A DNA stretch of 64,000 nt from Anisodus tanguticus (Eukaryota; Streptophyta; Magnoliopsida; Solanales; Solanaceae): NCBI GenBank assembly GCA_034509755.1, contig CM067546.1, forward strand, positions 11,496,970 to 11,560,969. Reading direction: 5' to 3'. Both the position numbers and the translations under genes were made by a program. Positions 24,869-36,502 of the stretch are shown here, one piece after another (the first letter of the stretch is position 1; each line of letters starts with the position of its first letter). The notes under the pieces are model-generated. The model had not been told where the DNA came from. It worked only from the letters and a program-made list of their open reading frames with translations, and searched no databases.

Positions 24869-24949
24869 AAAATTATTTTTTGAGGTGTCAAAATAATTAA
24901 AATATGCAACTACATATCGGATAATAGTGGACAAAATTGGGTATCAACA

Positions 24950-25070
24950 ACGACGGCATCCCACAATCTATAGGAAGCTAACTCTACCGCCTCAGTATCA
25001 ATGGCATGCATTACCCACAAAATCCATTACATATGGTCTAGAAAGTCTTGGGGGTGGGCGACCACTAACC
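24950..25070 (-). pseudogene. gypsy gag fragment (middle part)
   Basis: Minus-strand reading gives PQDFLDHM, one stop, then WILWVMHAIDTEAVELASYR and LWDAV, which is the conserved stretch of the Retrotrans_gag region of plant Ty3/gypsy elements. It is most simply the continuation of the gag whose N-terminus is at 26041-26301, separated by the insertion at about 25071-26040 and cut off on the other side by the Tat-like LTR. Confidence 0.7.
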
Positions 25071-26040
25071 GAGTCAATATAAACTAACCTAGAAAGAAAG
25101 TAAAATGATCAATGACAACAAGCATAGATACAAGGGAAATTACTCTTAAGTAACGATCCAATGTATTTCGCGATTTTACAATTAAGAGTGAGTTTATGTA
25201 ATAGATAATGATTTCTAAGATCTCATTGAAATTCTTCCAACCAAATCAATGAATTTCACCCTAAGATATTCCAAGCCTTAGAGTGTGTAGTTAAGCAAAA
25301 TCAATTTAACCTCAAGTTAACTATCATATTCCTAGCTCAAGTTATTAGTTGAGATTTAAATCCCCAAATCCTTGCTATTACTCTTTTCCTAACTCTTACT
25401 CTCTTGTCCAAGCAAAGTAAAAGTAACTAGGAATAATTAATGTTGGCCACCATTAAAAGACATTAAACCACAAAGAGTAAACAGAAAACATCAACCCACT
25501 TCGTTAGAAATAAAAATTACTCAATAAATAAGCAAAACAGGAGAATCAATCCAAACTTTAACAATATATATTTTCATAAACAAGTTTCAAGCTTTGAAAT
25601 AAAATACTACACACTTAAATATTTAATACATAACAAGGAATTAAAGAAAGCGTTTAGAGTGCTCATTAAAGTGCTCCAATCTTCTCTTCCAAGACATGAA
25701 AATGCCAAAGATGAACCCTAATTTCCAAGACATGAAAATGCCAAAGATGTGAGAAATGTCCCCCAATCTTTCTTTTGTACATCCTCAATTTTCTCCATAA
25801 AAATGATGAAAATAATCCATAGATTTCAGATTTTCAGATTGTGTTTTTAACCATTTTGTGCTTCTAACCACTTTTCTCATTTTCTTCAATTTAACTCCTC
25901 TTTGCCTCGTTTTTACTTGGTTTCTTCCTGATCACTTCTAAATCACATAAAACCTATAAAATCAAAGTAAATGAATTAATGCACTATTTTATCAATCAAA
26001 CATAACAAAAATCTAAGATTAAATAAGACATAAGTTGGTA
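25071..26040. mobile_element. Unidentified insertion splitting a gag
   Basis: About 970 bases, AT-rich, without reading frames or termini I recognise. It lies exactly between two pieces of one gag reading frame, so it is inferred to be inserted DNA. Boundaries are approximate. Confidence 0.4.
25687..25749. repeat. 27-bp repeat, two copies, period 36
   Basis: The 27-base unit at 25687-25713 (TTCCAAGACATGAAAATGCC, then AAAGATG) recurs unchanged at 25723-25749. Confidence 0.95.
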
Positions 26041-26301
26041 AAATATCAACTTATAATGAACTGTACTCTGCATATCTAGATCCTAATCTGGAGCATTCTA
26101 AGGAGTAACTGGAGGTACATCAACTCTCCTAGGCTCATCTGGTGGTGGTGGTGGTGGTGGTGGTGATGTCCTATAGGCCCGAGATAAGGCCTCATCCTGA
26201 GGCTCATATCATCTCGTATTAGTAGGTAGTACCTAGCTAGCACCCTCTCCCACATCAACATCCAACCTCCTAATAGTCGTCTGCCTTCTAGTCATAGGCA
26301 T
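26041..26301 (-). pseudogene. gypsy gag N-terminus
   Basis: Starts MPMTRRQTTIRRLDVDVGEG on the minus strand, about 190 bases downstream of the primer binding site, as expected for a chromovirus gag. The frame has several stops. A (GGT)n run at 26140-26164 encodes a run of prolines in this frame (and a His run in another). The reading then breaks at about 26040. Confidence 0.65.
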
Positions 26302-26490
26302 CGCTGAAATTATAAACAGGATAAGGACTACGAATTCAAATTCTTATGACTCGGTTCTAATGCACGATCTAAGATAAGAAAAGCAACCATCCAAAATGTC
26401 TCGTATCCTCCTGCTTATAAATGTGGTGCACGATACATCCATAAATAAGAATTTACTAGACATGGCTTGTAGACTCCCTTGGACAGACCT

Positions 26491-26502
26491 GCTCTGATAC
26501 CA
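26491..26502 (-). other. Primer binding site (tRNA-Met type)
   Basis: TGGTATCAGAGC on the minus strand, four bases after the LTR end GTGTGACA. Confidence 0.9.
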
Positions 26503-26506
26503 AGTT

Positions 26507-28578
26507 TGTCACACCCAACTTTAGAGGGGTGTGGCTGGCATCCGGTGCCTAAACGGTCTGAGCGTACCACCTGTATATCACGACATAAACATATAACCGT
26601 ATGGGCTGACAAGGCCTCGGAATGACAATCATAATGGAAATTTGGATATAACAATCTGTAACAAATGACAACTAAACTAACACATACATAACAAGGCCGG
26701 CAAGGCCATACAAAACAACTATACATTGATCACTAGTCTACAAGACTCTAGGAGTAGTACAATATGTCATAAGGTCGGGACAGAGCCCCACCATACCTAA
26801 AAAGATATAAATATATGCAGGATATCCAATCACTCTCTATACAGCAAGTCCGGAATAAGAGGAGTGTGACGACCAACTACTAAACCAGGCAACCTACTAA
26901 GGAGGTGAGTCTATCTGTCTACCTGTACCTGTACCTGCGAGCATGAAACATAGTGCCCCAGCAAAGGGACGTCAATAAGAAAGAATATACTGAATATGTA
27001 AGGCATGTAAAACATTAAAATAAGAATGTAATATAAGTGAAGGGTAAAGAAGTCAACTTGAAACTCAGAACTGTAACTGGGGGCGTACAACAGACATACT
27101 CATGCTCATATGCATAATAGTAAAATTGTGTCCCTCTAAAGGGCCATATCATGTCATATCAAGCCTCTTTGTGTGGCAAATCATCATAACGTACGCAGCT
27201 GTAGTGGTATGCACATATAAGTATCGTACCCAGCCAACTATAGCGTGGCTCGGCAGAAAATAGATACATATATGTATTTACAATGCAAGAACGACCTCAA
27301 GGGACGTCATAAGACATGGTCTGAGTGACTGAATGTCGATATCCTCCTAATTATGATTATGTAACTACGTATATCAGTTTTCATCAATCAACAAGAGATA
27401 TATATAGAGTGCGAAAAGTACTCCGGACAAGGGACAAGCAAGAGTCATATACTCTAATGGAAGGAACAGACATGGTAACTCAAATTATCAAGAATATGAT
27501 CATTTGAAAGGCATTCTGTTTTATTTCCGTTCAAAACAAGATTATGCCAAATGAAGGAATAAGCCCTACATACCTTGTCGCCTCAGCTATACGGATCTCA
27601 TAAGTCCTCGTATGATCTACGAATGATTATCTACAGTATACGAATCATTTTTATCAATTACGGATTCATAACTCATAGAAAAACACATTTGGATGTTTCA
27701 TCGAACACCCTATCATGCATAGAATTCACACCATCTTCTACATGGAAACTTATGTATATATCAACACAATCCGATCCTTCCAATATTTTTCCTTAACCTC
27801 CATAACATCATCAACAATCCATAAACTTCATATCATACTCACAATTCCATACAAGCAGCCCAATAATACAACAAGCAAGGTTCAATATTCCAAGAACTTG
27901 TTCTACAAGATTTTTCAATAATCATCCTTCTAATACTTGTACAAACTTAAGAACAAGAAGAAAGAGATGGAACTTACCTCAAATCACTAGATTTACTCCA
28001 AATGAAGTGTTTCTTCACTTCAAAGGATTCTCCAAAATTAGCACAACGAGGATAAAAATGACCTAACGATGATCATGGGATTCCTTATGTTGGATTCACT
28101 TAGTTTGCCTTTAAGTTTGGCCTTGGATCATATGAGAACTTGTAGATAGGGTTTGGGAGCTAATTAGAGTTGAGAAATGGATAAAAATGGCATAGGGTCG
28201 AATGGGGTCTATTTATAGAAAATTGGATAAATTGCACCAAATATTCCTGCAGCACATCATATGAGTCGCAGGATGTATCGCAGAGCTTGCTAAGGATGTC
28301 CAAATTATCTGTCAAACTTTGCATTCCTCTGCATCTCGCAGACACTTCTTGTGAGTAGCAGGTCATGCCCTGTGATTCGCAGAGTGCTTCGGATGTTGGC
28401 ATCTTGTCGAACTTTTGTCGAAACTTACTTATGTTGATTCGATTAGTCTTAAATCTTCCTGAAACTTACTCATCACCTCCATAAACCTTTATTAGTCACT
28501 TGGAGGTACCTTACCATCTCTAAGTCTATGTCGGCTAATATTACGATAATGATGATGCATGAAATACGGGGTGTAACA
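26507..28578 (-). mobile_element. 5' LTR of a gypsy element, complete
   Basis: On the minus strand it begins TGTTACACCCCGTATTTCAT and ends AAAGTTGGGTGTGACA, 2072 bp with TG...CA ends, followed by the primer site and gag start. It is homologous to the LTR fragment at 1-1675, which lies in the opposite orientation. The 5' third has a TCTGCGA/TCGCAGA-word region (near 28250-28400). Confidence 0.88.
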
Positions 28579-29880
28579 TTTACATGAAAACCACCAGGCT
28601 CACAAAGGTAGTAAAAACCATGACCTACACCTCTGTAGGATTTAACCTCAACTCAACTACAACAATGAGCCTCTATAAATTCAAGTTACAACTCTGTAAC
28701 CTAGGAACTAACTCTAATTCCTATCTTCCTAATCAACCTTTAACTAGGGAGAAACCTTCGAGTTAAACTCTAACTTGAAGTTAAATTTTCAACATCTTGT
28801 ATCTAACTGTATGCTTCTAATAAAGAGGATAAAGATACAACTCTATAAACAAACCTAATACACAAATCTAGACTTAAGAACTAGAAAACATTATTCAATA
28901 ATACAACTCATTTAATCTTGCTTTGACTTATTAGGGCGACACTTCTTGAATCAGAACTTTCTTTATATCATAGAAAGTTTTCTCTCAATATATTCTGATT
29001 TCTCACTTTGAGTGCACGAAGTTCTTCATGGTATGACTTGGTATTTATAGCAATAAAACTTTCTCTTTACGGTTGACCTAAACCCTATTTGATACAGCCT
29101 ATAGGGTTTGAGTTTGATTAGGATTCGTAAACCTCCTCATATATTTAGTTTTATTGTAACTCTAAAATATCTTAATAAGTATGGTACGAGATCTGATAAA
29201 TATCGCACAGAATCTTGTTGCCTTAGACACCAAGTCTTCTCCATAAAGACACACAAATCCTAGTCGTTGTAGGAATTGTTTGGAATATGTTGGACCTGGT
29301 TCAACCACCTAGTACTCCAGCCTATGAGTCTTCTGAGCTGGAACATGTTCAACTACTTATTCCGTAGATCTTCTCTCGTTCATGCAACATCTGACTATGT
29401 CCTACTTATGAGATGTTGGATGGAACATGTTGACAGACCTGTTTCATGTGCTTTGTCTACAACTCTTCAACTTCTTTTCCTGGTGATCTCTTCACCTCTG
29501 ATCATCTATTCACTGCACATGATCCATTCATATGCTACCTATAATGACTCCTTAAAATATAACATTTTTCATATTTGTTTTATTTATTACTGAACTACTC
29601 TGTAACATAGTCATCTTTTCCTCCATTGAACTCGTTTACATTTATTCATGTGATTAAATAAGTCCATAGTCCTGATTCATTTAACTATTCCACCTATTCA
29701 CTCATGAATATTCATTCTCTACATCTGATGACATGGTGTTTTGTTGACACACATATTTGTAATTTGTGTTCATATGTATGGGTCTATCTATGTTGATTAC
29801 TTGCAATGCTTCTTCAGCTCAACTATGGTTGATTCATCTCTTCTTCCTTTGTGAATATCCGCACCTATAACTGTGAAAGA
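28579..29880. other. Unassigned repeat-like DNA
   Basis: 1.3 kb between two LTRs. No coding motif. Texture (TATTTATAGC near 29040 and repeated AACATGTT words near 29280-29440) suggests part of a Ty1/copia LTR on the minus strand, but no terminus could be fixed. Confidence 0.3.
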
Positions 29881-31067
29881 AAAAGTTCATAGACCTGATA
29901 CTGATACGAGGACTTGTAAAGCAATTATAACTTCAAGGACAAGGTATGTAAGGCAACCTTCTTTCTTGGCATGACTTGATACATCATTTTTTTGAATAGA
30001 AATCTCTTTGACGAAATGAAGTAGCAAAAGTTCTTCCTTAAAAAATCGATCATAGTTACTGAGTACTTTCCTATACATAGCACCCCTCGGGTTATATAAT
30101 TCCCAAATTTTCATATCAAGATTCTTGAACGTAGTGCCAATAACAATAGTCGAAGGATAACGATGATAGGTCACTCCGGCTCTATTTTGGTATCTATTAG
30201 ATTCTGTCTTGAATTGCACTTATATATATGTGTATTTATTTTCTTACCAAGCCATGCTATAGTTGGTCGAGTACGGCACATAGATGTGCACCCAGCTGTA
30301 GTTGGTTTGATATTACCGAGTCCCACATCTGGGCCGGGTATGACCGAGTCCTGAATGAGGTCGGGTATGATATATATATTAGGATATGATTTGCCCCACA
30401 TAGTGGTATGATTTTTACAGACATGCATAAATATGTTTATGACTGTGACAGGGTAGGCCCTCAGAGGTTGTTATGAGTTTCAAGTTGATTCTTATCTCCA
30501 TATCTATCATGTTATATCTTATGTTTACATATGTTACATGCCTTACATATTTAGTACATCTTTCATACTTATTTCCTCCTCTGAGGAACTATGTTCATGC
30601 TCGCATGTTCAGATAGACAGAGCAGCACTCCTCCTCAGTAGGTGATCTGCTCAGTTGTGATTGTCGCACTCCCTTCTCTCAGAGTTATAGTACAGGGGTC
30701 CTTAGGTACTACTACATATGTTACTAGTGTTTTGGGGTATGGTAGGGCCTTGTCCAGACCTGTTAGTATATATATATGACTCTTAGAGGCTTGCATACCT
30801 ATGTATAGTAGATATTGGTATGTCATGGCGTTGTCGGTCCTTTTTGTTGGTAGTATACTCATATTGTGGCCTTGTCGACTTTGGCTATCTGTATATATCC
30901 TACTGTAACTCTTTTGTGTGTAGGTTATCTTTCAGTCATGTCATATATGGTTAATTTGAGGCTTTGTCAGCCCAAGTTTCCTATATTAGGGTTCGGATAC
31001 TATAGTGGTATGCTCAGGCCTTCGGGCACTAGGTGCCGGCCACACCCCCCAAGGCTGGAGTGTCACA
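29881..31067 (+). mobile_element. gypsy LTR fragment, 3' part
   Basis: Resembles 690-1675 (for example ACGAGGACT, then GACAAGGTATGTA, then a TGGCATGA-like stretch, and a terminal GGCCACACCCCCCAAGGCTG). It ends near 31065 at TGTCACA. It is 5'-truncated near 29881 and no primer site follows. Confidence 0.7.
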
Positions 31068-31097
31068 CTTCAGATGTATTAATTCCAATAACATCCT

Positions 31098-31290
31098 ATG
31101 TCACCCTTACAAGTTAGTGAAGTTTATCAAAAGATGAAGGATTTAAAGGAGAAAAGAAAGGGTGGAGGAGGAAGTAGTGGAGAAAGTAGTCTTCAAGAGG
31201 GAAGTGAGAAAATGAGGGAGTCAAGGGGGAAGGATAAGGTGGCTCTCTTGACAAGTTTAGGGGAGATTAGGGAGGAGATGGAGGGCGGCA
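31098..31290 (+). pseudogene. gag C-terminal spacer of chromovirus
   Basis: A charged, low-complexity frame (KMKDLKEKRKGGGGSSGESS, later KDKVALLTSLGEIREEMEGG) resembles the highly charged linker between Gag and protease in CRM/Reina-type chromoviruses. Directly after it the reading jumps to the end of reverse transcriptase, so the protease and most of RT have been deleted. Confidence 0.45.
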
Positions 31291-33365
31291 CCTGATGGCG
31301 CATGTGAAATGTGTGTTTGAAGTACTTAGACAAGAACAACTTTATACTAATGTGGCTAAATGCTCTTTTTGTGTTGATGAAGTTGATTTCTTGGGTTTTG
31401 TTGTGAGCTCAAGGGGCATTGAGGTTGATGAATCCAAAATAAACGCTATTGAGAATTGGTCAACTCCTAAACCATCGGTGATGTGAGAAGATTTCATGGA
31501 TTGGCTAGTTTCTATAGGCAGTTTGTTAAAGGATTTAGTACCATGGCCGCTCCCTTGACCGGGGTAATCCAAAATGATAAACCTTTCTCTAGGTGTGAGG
31601 AGCAAGCAAAGGCCTTTGACACCTTAAAGCAAATGCTTAGCTCCGCACTGTTATTGTATTTACCCGATTTTGATAAAATCTTTGAAATTTAATGTGATGT
31701 TAGAAAAGTAGGTATTGGTGTTGTTTTGATGCAAGACCAAAAACCCATTGCCTATTTTAGTGAAAATCTTAAGGGTGTGACCTTGAACTACTCCACATAT
31801 TATCTTGAACTATATGTTTTGATTAGAGCTTTGGGTAATTGGCAATACTACTTGTGGCCTAAAGAGTTTGTTATTCAGATTTACCATGAGTCCTTTAAAC
31901 ATCATAAGACCCAAGGAAAGTAGAACAAACGGCATGACAAATGGGTTGAATTTATTGAAACTTTCCCTTATGTAGTCCAATACAAAAGGGGAAGGATAAT
32001 GTAGTAGAGGATGCCTTGTCTAGAAAATATGTTTTGTTTAGTACTTTGTCTTCCAAATTGATGGATTTTGAAATCTTGAAGACATTGTATCCCAAGGACC
32101 CCTTCTTTGTGAAAATCTTTTAAGATTGCGCAGATGTCTTAGGGATAGTTCTTCTACTCCTTTTTCGAAATTTGATGGTTTCTTGTTCAATAACAAGCGA
32201 CTGTGTGCCCATGAGCTCTTCGAGGGAACTTTTTGTGAGGGAGGCACATTATGGGGGTTAAATGGGACATTTTGGAATTAATAAAACCATTGAAATTCTT
32301 GAAGAACAAATTTATTGGCCTAAAATGTGTAGTGATGTTGCAATGATTTGTGGTCAATGTATTGAATGTCGTGGTCCTAAGTCTAGAATTATCCCCCATG
32401 GATTGTATACCCATTTCCGCGCCCTTCAAAGATCTTGTCTTGACATTTCTATGGATTTTATGTTGGGTTTTTCAAGGACAAAAAGGGTCAAACATAGCAT
32501 TTTTGTTGTTGTTGATCGCTTCTCAAAGACCCCATTTTATTACATGTCATAAATGTGATGAAGCATCTCATGTTGCATCTTTGTTTGTTGAGAATGTGAT
32601 CAAGTTGCATGGTATTCTCAAAACCATAGTGAGTGATATGGACTCTAAGTTCCTTAGCCACTTTTGGAAGGAATTGTGGGGCCAACATGGAACTAGATTG
32701 TTGTTTTCTACTTTTTGTCACCCACAAACTGATGGCCAAACCGAGGTTGTGAATAGGACTTTGGGTTCTATTCTTAGGGTCATGACTAAGCGAAAGTTAG
32801 CATCTTGTGAAGATCAATTGCCTTTAGTTGAATTTGCATATAATCGAGTCATTCATAATACTATTGGCATGCCTCCAATTGAGGTTGTTAATGGTTTAAA
32901 CTCACCCCTCTAGATCTCACCTATTTATCTCAAGATGTTATTTCGAGTTTAGATGGAAACAAAAGGGCCTAAGACATGAAGAAGTTGCATGAGAAGGTGA
33001 GGTTTCACCTTGAGAAAAAGAATCAAGAGACAGCCAAAAAAACAAAGAAAGGTTGCAAGAGAGTTTTATTCAAACCGGGTGATTGGGTTTGGGTACATTT
33101 TTCGCAAGGAAAGGTTTCCCAACAAGAAGAAGTTCAAGTTGATTCCTAAAGGAGATGGTCCATTTGAGGTACTTTAGCAACTCAATGACAATGCCTACAA
33201 GATAGAACTTCCTCCGGAATATCAAGTTCATAACACTTTCAACGTGTCTGGTCTCTCTCTTTTCAATATGAGTGATGGTGACCCCTTGAATTTGAGGACA
33301 GATTCTTTTCAAGAAAGGGAGAATGATACAACTCAAGTTGCCTCAAGACCTTTCACAAGAAGTTA
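31291..33365 (+). pseudogene. Chromovirus pol remnant: RT end, RNase H, integrase
   Basis: Reads in order on the plus strand. RT C-terminus: AKCSFCVDEVDFLGFVVSSR. Connection: FHGLASFYRQFVKGFSTMAA. RNase [21 protein letters not shown] and [18 protein letters not shown], where the usual DHESLKH has become YHESFKH. Integrase: an H2C2 finger (HFGINKT ... CGQCIEC), core Asp at LDISMDF, second Asp at VSDMDSKF, and HPQTDGQTEVVNRTLGS with its Glu. The integrase C-terminal region begins KPGDWVWVHF and continues in another frame (GDGPFEV). Several frameshifts and stops are present (31485, 31692, 31921, 32550, 32911). It belongs to the CRM/Reina side of the chromoviruses by its HGLASFYR and SSRGIEVDESK text. 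Not functional. Confidence 0.85.
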
Positions 33366-33564
33366 AGCTCGCGAACTCTAAGTAATACAAGGGTTGTTTA
33401 TGAAGAGAGACGTTCTTGAGTTCACTTTGGAACCATCTCGGGGTTTTCAAGTGTTTATGATTCCATGGGAAGGTGAAAAGGTTAGAAATAATGAAGAAGA
33501 CACCAACTGTGAATCGAAGATGGTGTCACAAGCTGAGTCTGCGAGCTAATTTTCAAATGCGGAG

Positions 33565-34047
33565 TGTGACAACCCAGAATGAGCAAAAAAACATCATCTG
33601 CAAATCGCAGATGATGCCACAAACTGTGTCTGCGATTTGCATATGAATAGAAAATTGTGATAGCTCGGTATGTTGGGTACTTTTTCAATCCAAGAGTGTC
33701 ACTTTTGGGTTTAATGTGTAAAAACATAGTCCTAGACTATAAATAGGGAACCTAAGTCATTTCATTCCTAAGACTATTTTGAATATTGATGTTTAAACTA
33801 CTCTTTGAGAGTTGTGAGCTTGTTGAAGCTTTTGATTGTGCTTGTTGGTTGAAAGAATTGGTTTCTTGGGATCATTAGTTCCCTTAAGGTCATCCTAAGA
33901 GACTGGTGCTAGATTGTATGCTCAATTGGATGTTTTATCTAATATAGAGTTTTAGTTTTCAATTGATGTCTCTCTTTGTGTCAATCTATCAAATCCTTTA
34001 CTTTCTTATTGATTTTCTTTGCTTTCCCCATGTTATAGTGTTTCAAT
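33565..34047 (+). mobile_element. 3' LTR (partial) of the chromovirus
   Basis: Starts TGTGACAACCC soon after the pol remnant and carries a TATA box (TATAAATA, 33738-33745). It is cut at about 34047 where minus-strand pol of another element begins. A 12-bp perfect inverted repeat lies near its start (33600-33640). Confidence 0.65.
33600..33640. repeat. 12-bp inverted repeat (hairpin) in LTR
   Basis: GCAAATCGCAGA (33600-33611) and its exact complement TCTGCGATTTGC (33629-33640), with a 17-base loop. A diverged copy of the same text lies just upstream at 33505-33550. Confidence 0.95.
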
Positions 34048-35378
34048 AATACCATCCTTGGACATTACATGTCCAAGAACAGCGAAAACTCACACTTTGA
34101 AAACTTGGCATAAAGTTATATCTCTATCAAAATTTCAAGCACAATCCTCAAATGTTGCTCGTGCTCTTCCCTACTACAATAATATATCAAGATATCGTCA
34201 ATGAAGACAATAACAAAGGAATACAAGCAAGGCCTGAAAACTGCGCTCATCAATTCCATAGAGAGAGTTGGGCCATTGGTCAGCTCATCGGATACTTGTT
34301 CTTGATTGTCACCTCATCAGATACTTGGTATTGAATGTCACCTTGTTCAATTGACAATAGTCGATACACATACGCATAGAACCATCCTTATTCTTCACAA
34401 ATAGCACAGGTGTACCCCAATGAGAAACACTAGGTCTAATAAACCCATTACTCAATAAATCATGTAGTTGCTCCTTCAATTCAGTCGGTGCCATCCAATA
34501 TGGTGGGAAAAAATGGGATAAGTGCCCGGATCTAAGTCAATGCATAAATTAATATCATAATCAGGTGGAAGACATGGTAGGTCTGTCGGAAAGACATCAG
34601 AAAACACACTCACTACTGGTACAGAATCAAGCGTAGGAGTCTTTGTGCTAGTATATTGAATATGCGCCAAGTAAGCCAAACATTATTTATCTACCAACCG
34701 TGGAGCCATAAGGAATGATATCACCTTGTTCGGAGCGTGACTAAGAACACCTCTCCACTCAACTCTAGGAACTCCTGACATAGCTAACGTAGCTATCTTG
34801 GCATGACGGTCCAATATTGTGTGGTAATGAGATAACCAATCCATTCCAAGGATAGCATCAAAGTCCACTATATCCAGAACCTTCAAATCTAGCTAGAAGT
34901 CATATCTCATCGAGGTAACTACACAAGACTGATAAACCCAACTACCTCTACGGAATCCTCAACAAGAGTAGATACATGTATAGGCAAAGCAAGCGACTCA
35001 CATAACATATCCATAATCAAAGAAAAATATGCAGTCACATAAGAATAAATAGAGCATGGGTCTAATAGTATCGTCGTTGATCGATGACAAACCAAAATAA
35101 TATTTGTAATGACAGCATCCGAAGCCTCTGCCTCTAGTCTTCTTGGAAAAGTATAACACTATGCATGACCACCCTCAGACTGAGTACCTCCACAACCACC
35201 ACCTCAGTCGGAATGGGTACCAACTCACCAAAATAAAAACCACCTCTACCACTCTATGAACCTCCCCTAGCTAATGGATGTGCTGACCTAAGTGTAGAAC
35301 CTTGAGAACTCTGAGAATCCTGGTATGAACCAATGCGCCTGAGTCTATGGTACTCCCTCTTGAAATGTCTTGATCACC
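34048..35378 (-). pseudogene. gypsy gag-pol remnant: protease and RT
   Basis: Minus-strand order: remains of a gag tail (35378 down), a protease region with DPCSIYSYVTAYFSL (the usual DxGSTYSYVS active site altered to DPCSIYSYVT), then FDAILGMDWLSHYHTILDRH, VPVVSVFSDVFPTDLPCLPP, the RT entry [20 protein letters not shown] with [10 protein letters not shown], and at the left end text equivalent to FLGHV. The part holding the RT catalytic YxDD box is reduced or deleted. A short reverse-strand match to TYCPL-type RT near 34190-34240 (equivalent of [10 protein letters not shown] at 50880 in the other element) is very decayed. Tekay/Del-like chromovirus. Not functional. Confidence 0.8.
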
Positions 35379-36502
35379 TGTCACGATCTAAATTACGGGT
35401 CATGATGGCCCCGACACTTTCCCACCAGTAAGCGAACCATCTCCCAAAAATTTAATTTATTTAAGAACAAGTGTGAAACTTAAACACAATAGAAGTATTA
35501 ATTAGCAATCTTAATAATTATATATAAGTGCAAAAATACAAATCTTTACAATTTTCATACCCAAATCGAAGGGACACGACAGACATGTAGGCCTTACTTA
35601 CCGAGCACCACATACATGACTTAACATATATCTTAACAAGAAAACGGGTTGTCAAGGCAGTCATGATATCATTATCAAACTGACTGCCATTTTTTTCTGT
35701 CCGTGAAGATCCCACCAGAGCGCCTTCTACTTCTAATAGGCCATGAACTATAGACTGAATGTAATCAAAAGCGATAAACAGTTAACTGTGCCAACCTAAT
35801 AAGCATATATTTAGATAAGGGCCAACAAGGCCACCACAAAACTCTATACATCAAAACATGTGCCGATAAGGCCATACATGACATCTACAAGTCTCTAAGA
35901 GTAGCATCATTTTCATAAGGTCAAGACAAGTCCCCGTCATACCCACAACATGTACATAATAGCATACCAACTCAAAACAGTAACTCCAGAACAAAGGGAG
36001 TGTAACAACCACAACTGAGCTGAGAACCTAATGAAGAGGGTTACCAATCCACCTATCTGAACATGCGGGCATGAAATGAAGCATCCGCAACAAAGTAACA
36101 TCAGTACGAATAATATACTGAATTTGTAAGGCAAGTAAGAGCATAAGTAAAGACGTCAAGGTAAGAAGAGACATAAGAATGATCAATTTGTGACTCTAGA
36201 TAACCATTGTGGTCCATGATATGCAATATGCAATGATACAATATATACGCGTATATAACGTTGTTGTGATACATTATGGCCTCTATGGACAACATCATCA
36301 TCATCATAATAATAATAATAATAATAACCAATTGATCAGTGGTTGTGTATATAACTCTCTTGTCATCATACATATATATATATACATGCATGAAGATCAT
36401 AAGGAACATCCTGAATTCGTCAGAGTGACGTAAGGTTGTTGCACCTCTAACTATCGTTAAATAGATAACATGTCACCAAACACATCATTCTCATAAGGAA
36501 CA
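35379..36502 (-). mobile_element. gypsy LTR, part 1 (split by insertion)
   Basis: The minus-strand LTR 3' end, seen on the plus strand as TGTCACGATCTAAATTACGG with GGTCATGATGGC. It shares text with the LTR at 26507-28578 (for example the tail near 36060-36140 and TAAGGCAAGTAA). It abuts a mid-gag sequence instead of a primer site, so a deletion or recombination joined them. The LTR continues at 42233 beyond a 5.7 kb insertion. Confidence 0.7.
36293..36328. repeat. (ATC)n/(AAT)n microsatellite
   Basis: Five ATC units followed by about seven AAT units, inside the LTR. Confidence 0.95.

Larger units (their letters stand above)
23337..24949 (-). mobile_element. 5' LTR of Tat/Ogre-like element
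   Basis: On the minus strand it begins TGTTGATACCCAATTTTGTC and ends ATTTTGACA, 1613 bp, followed by the Tat-type primer site. A TATA motif lies at 24001-24010. The sequence before it on the plus strand is a gag fragment of another gypsy element, so this one jumped into older retrotransposon DNA. The 3' LTR was not found in the window. Confidence 0.8.

Noticed and set aside
26076..26261. Minus-strand frame with a run of His
   Set aside because: The (GGT)n tract read out of frame; the gag frame reads Pro there.
1..28578. LTRs at 1-1675 and 26507-28578 as the two ends of one element
   Set aside because: They are in opposite orientation, so they cannot be the LTR pair of one element.
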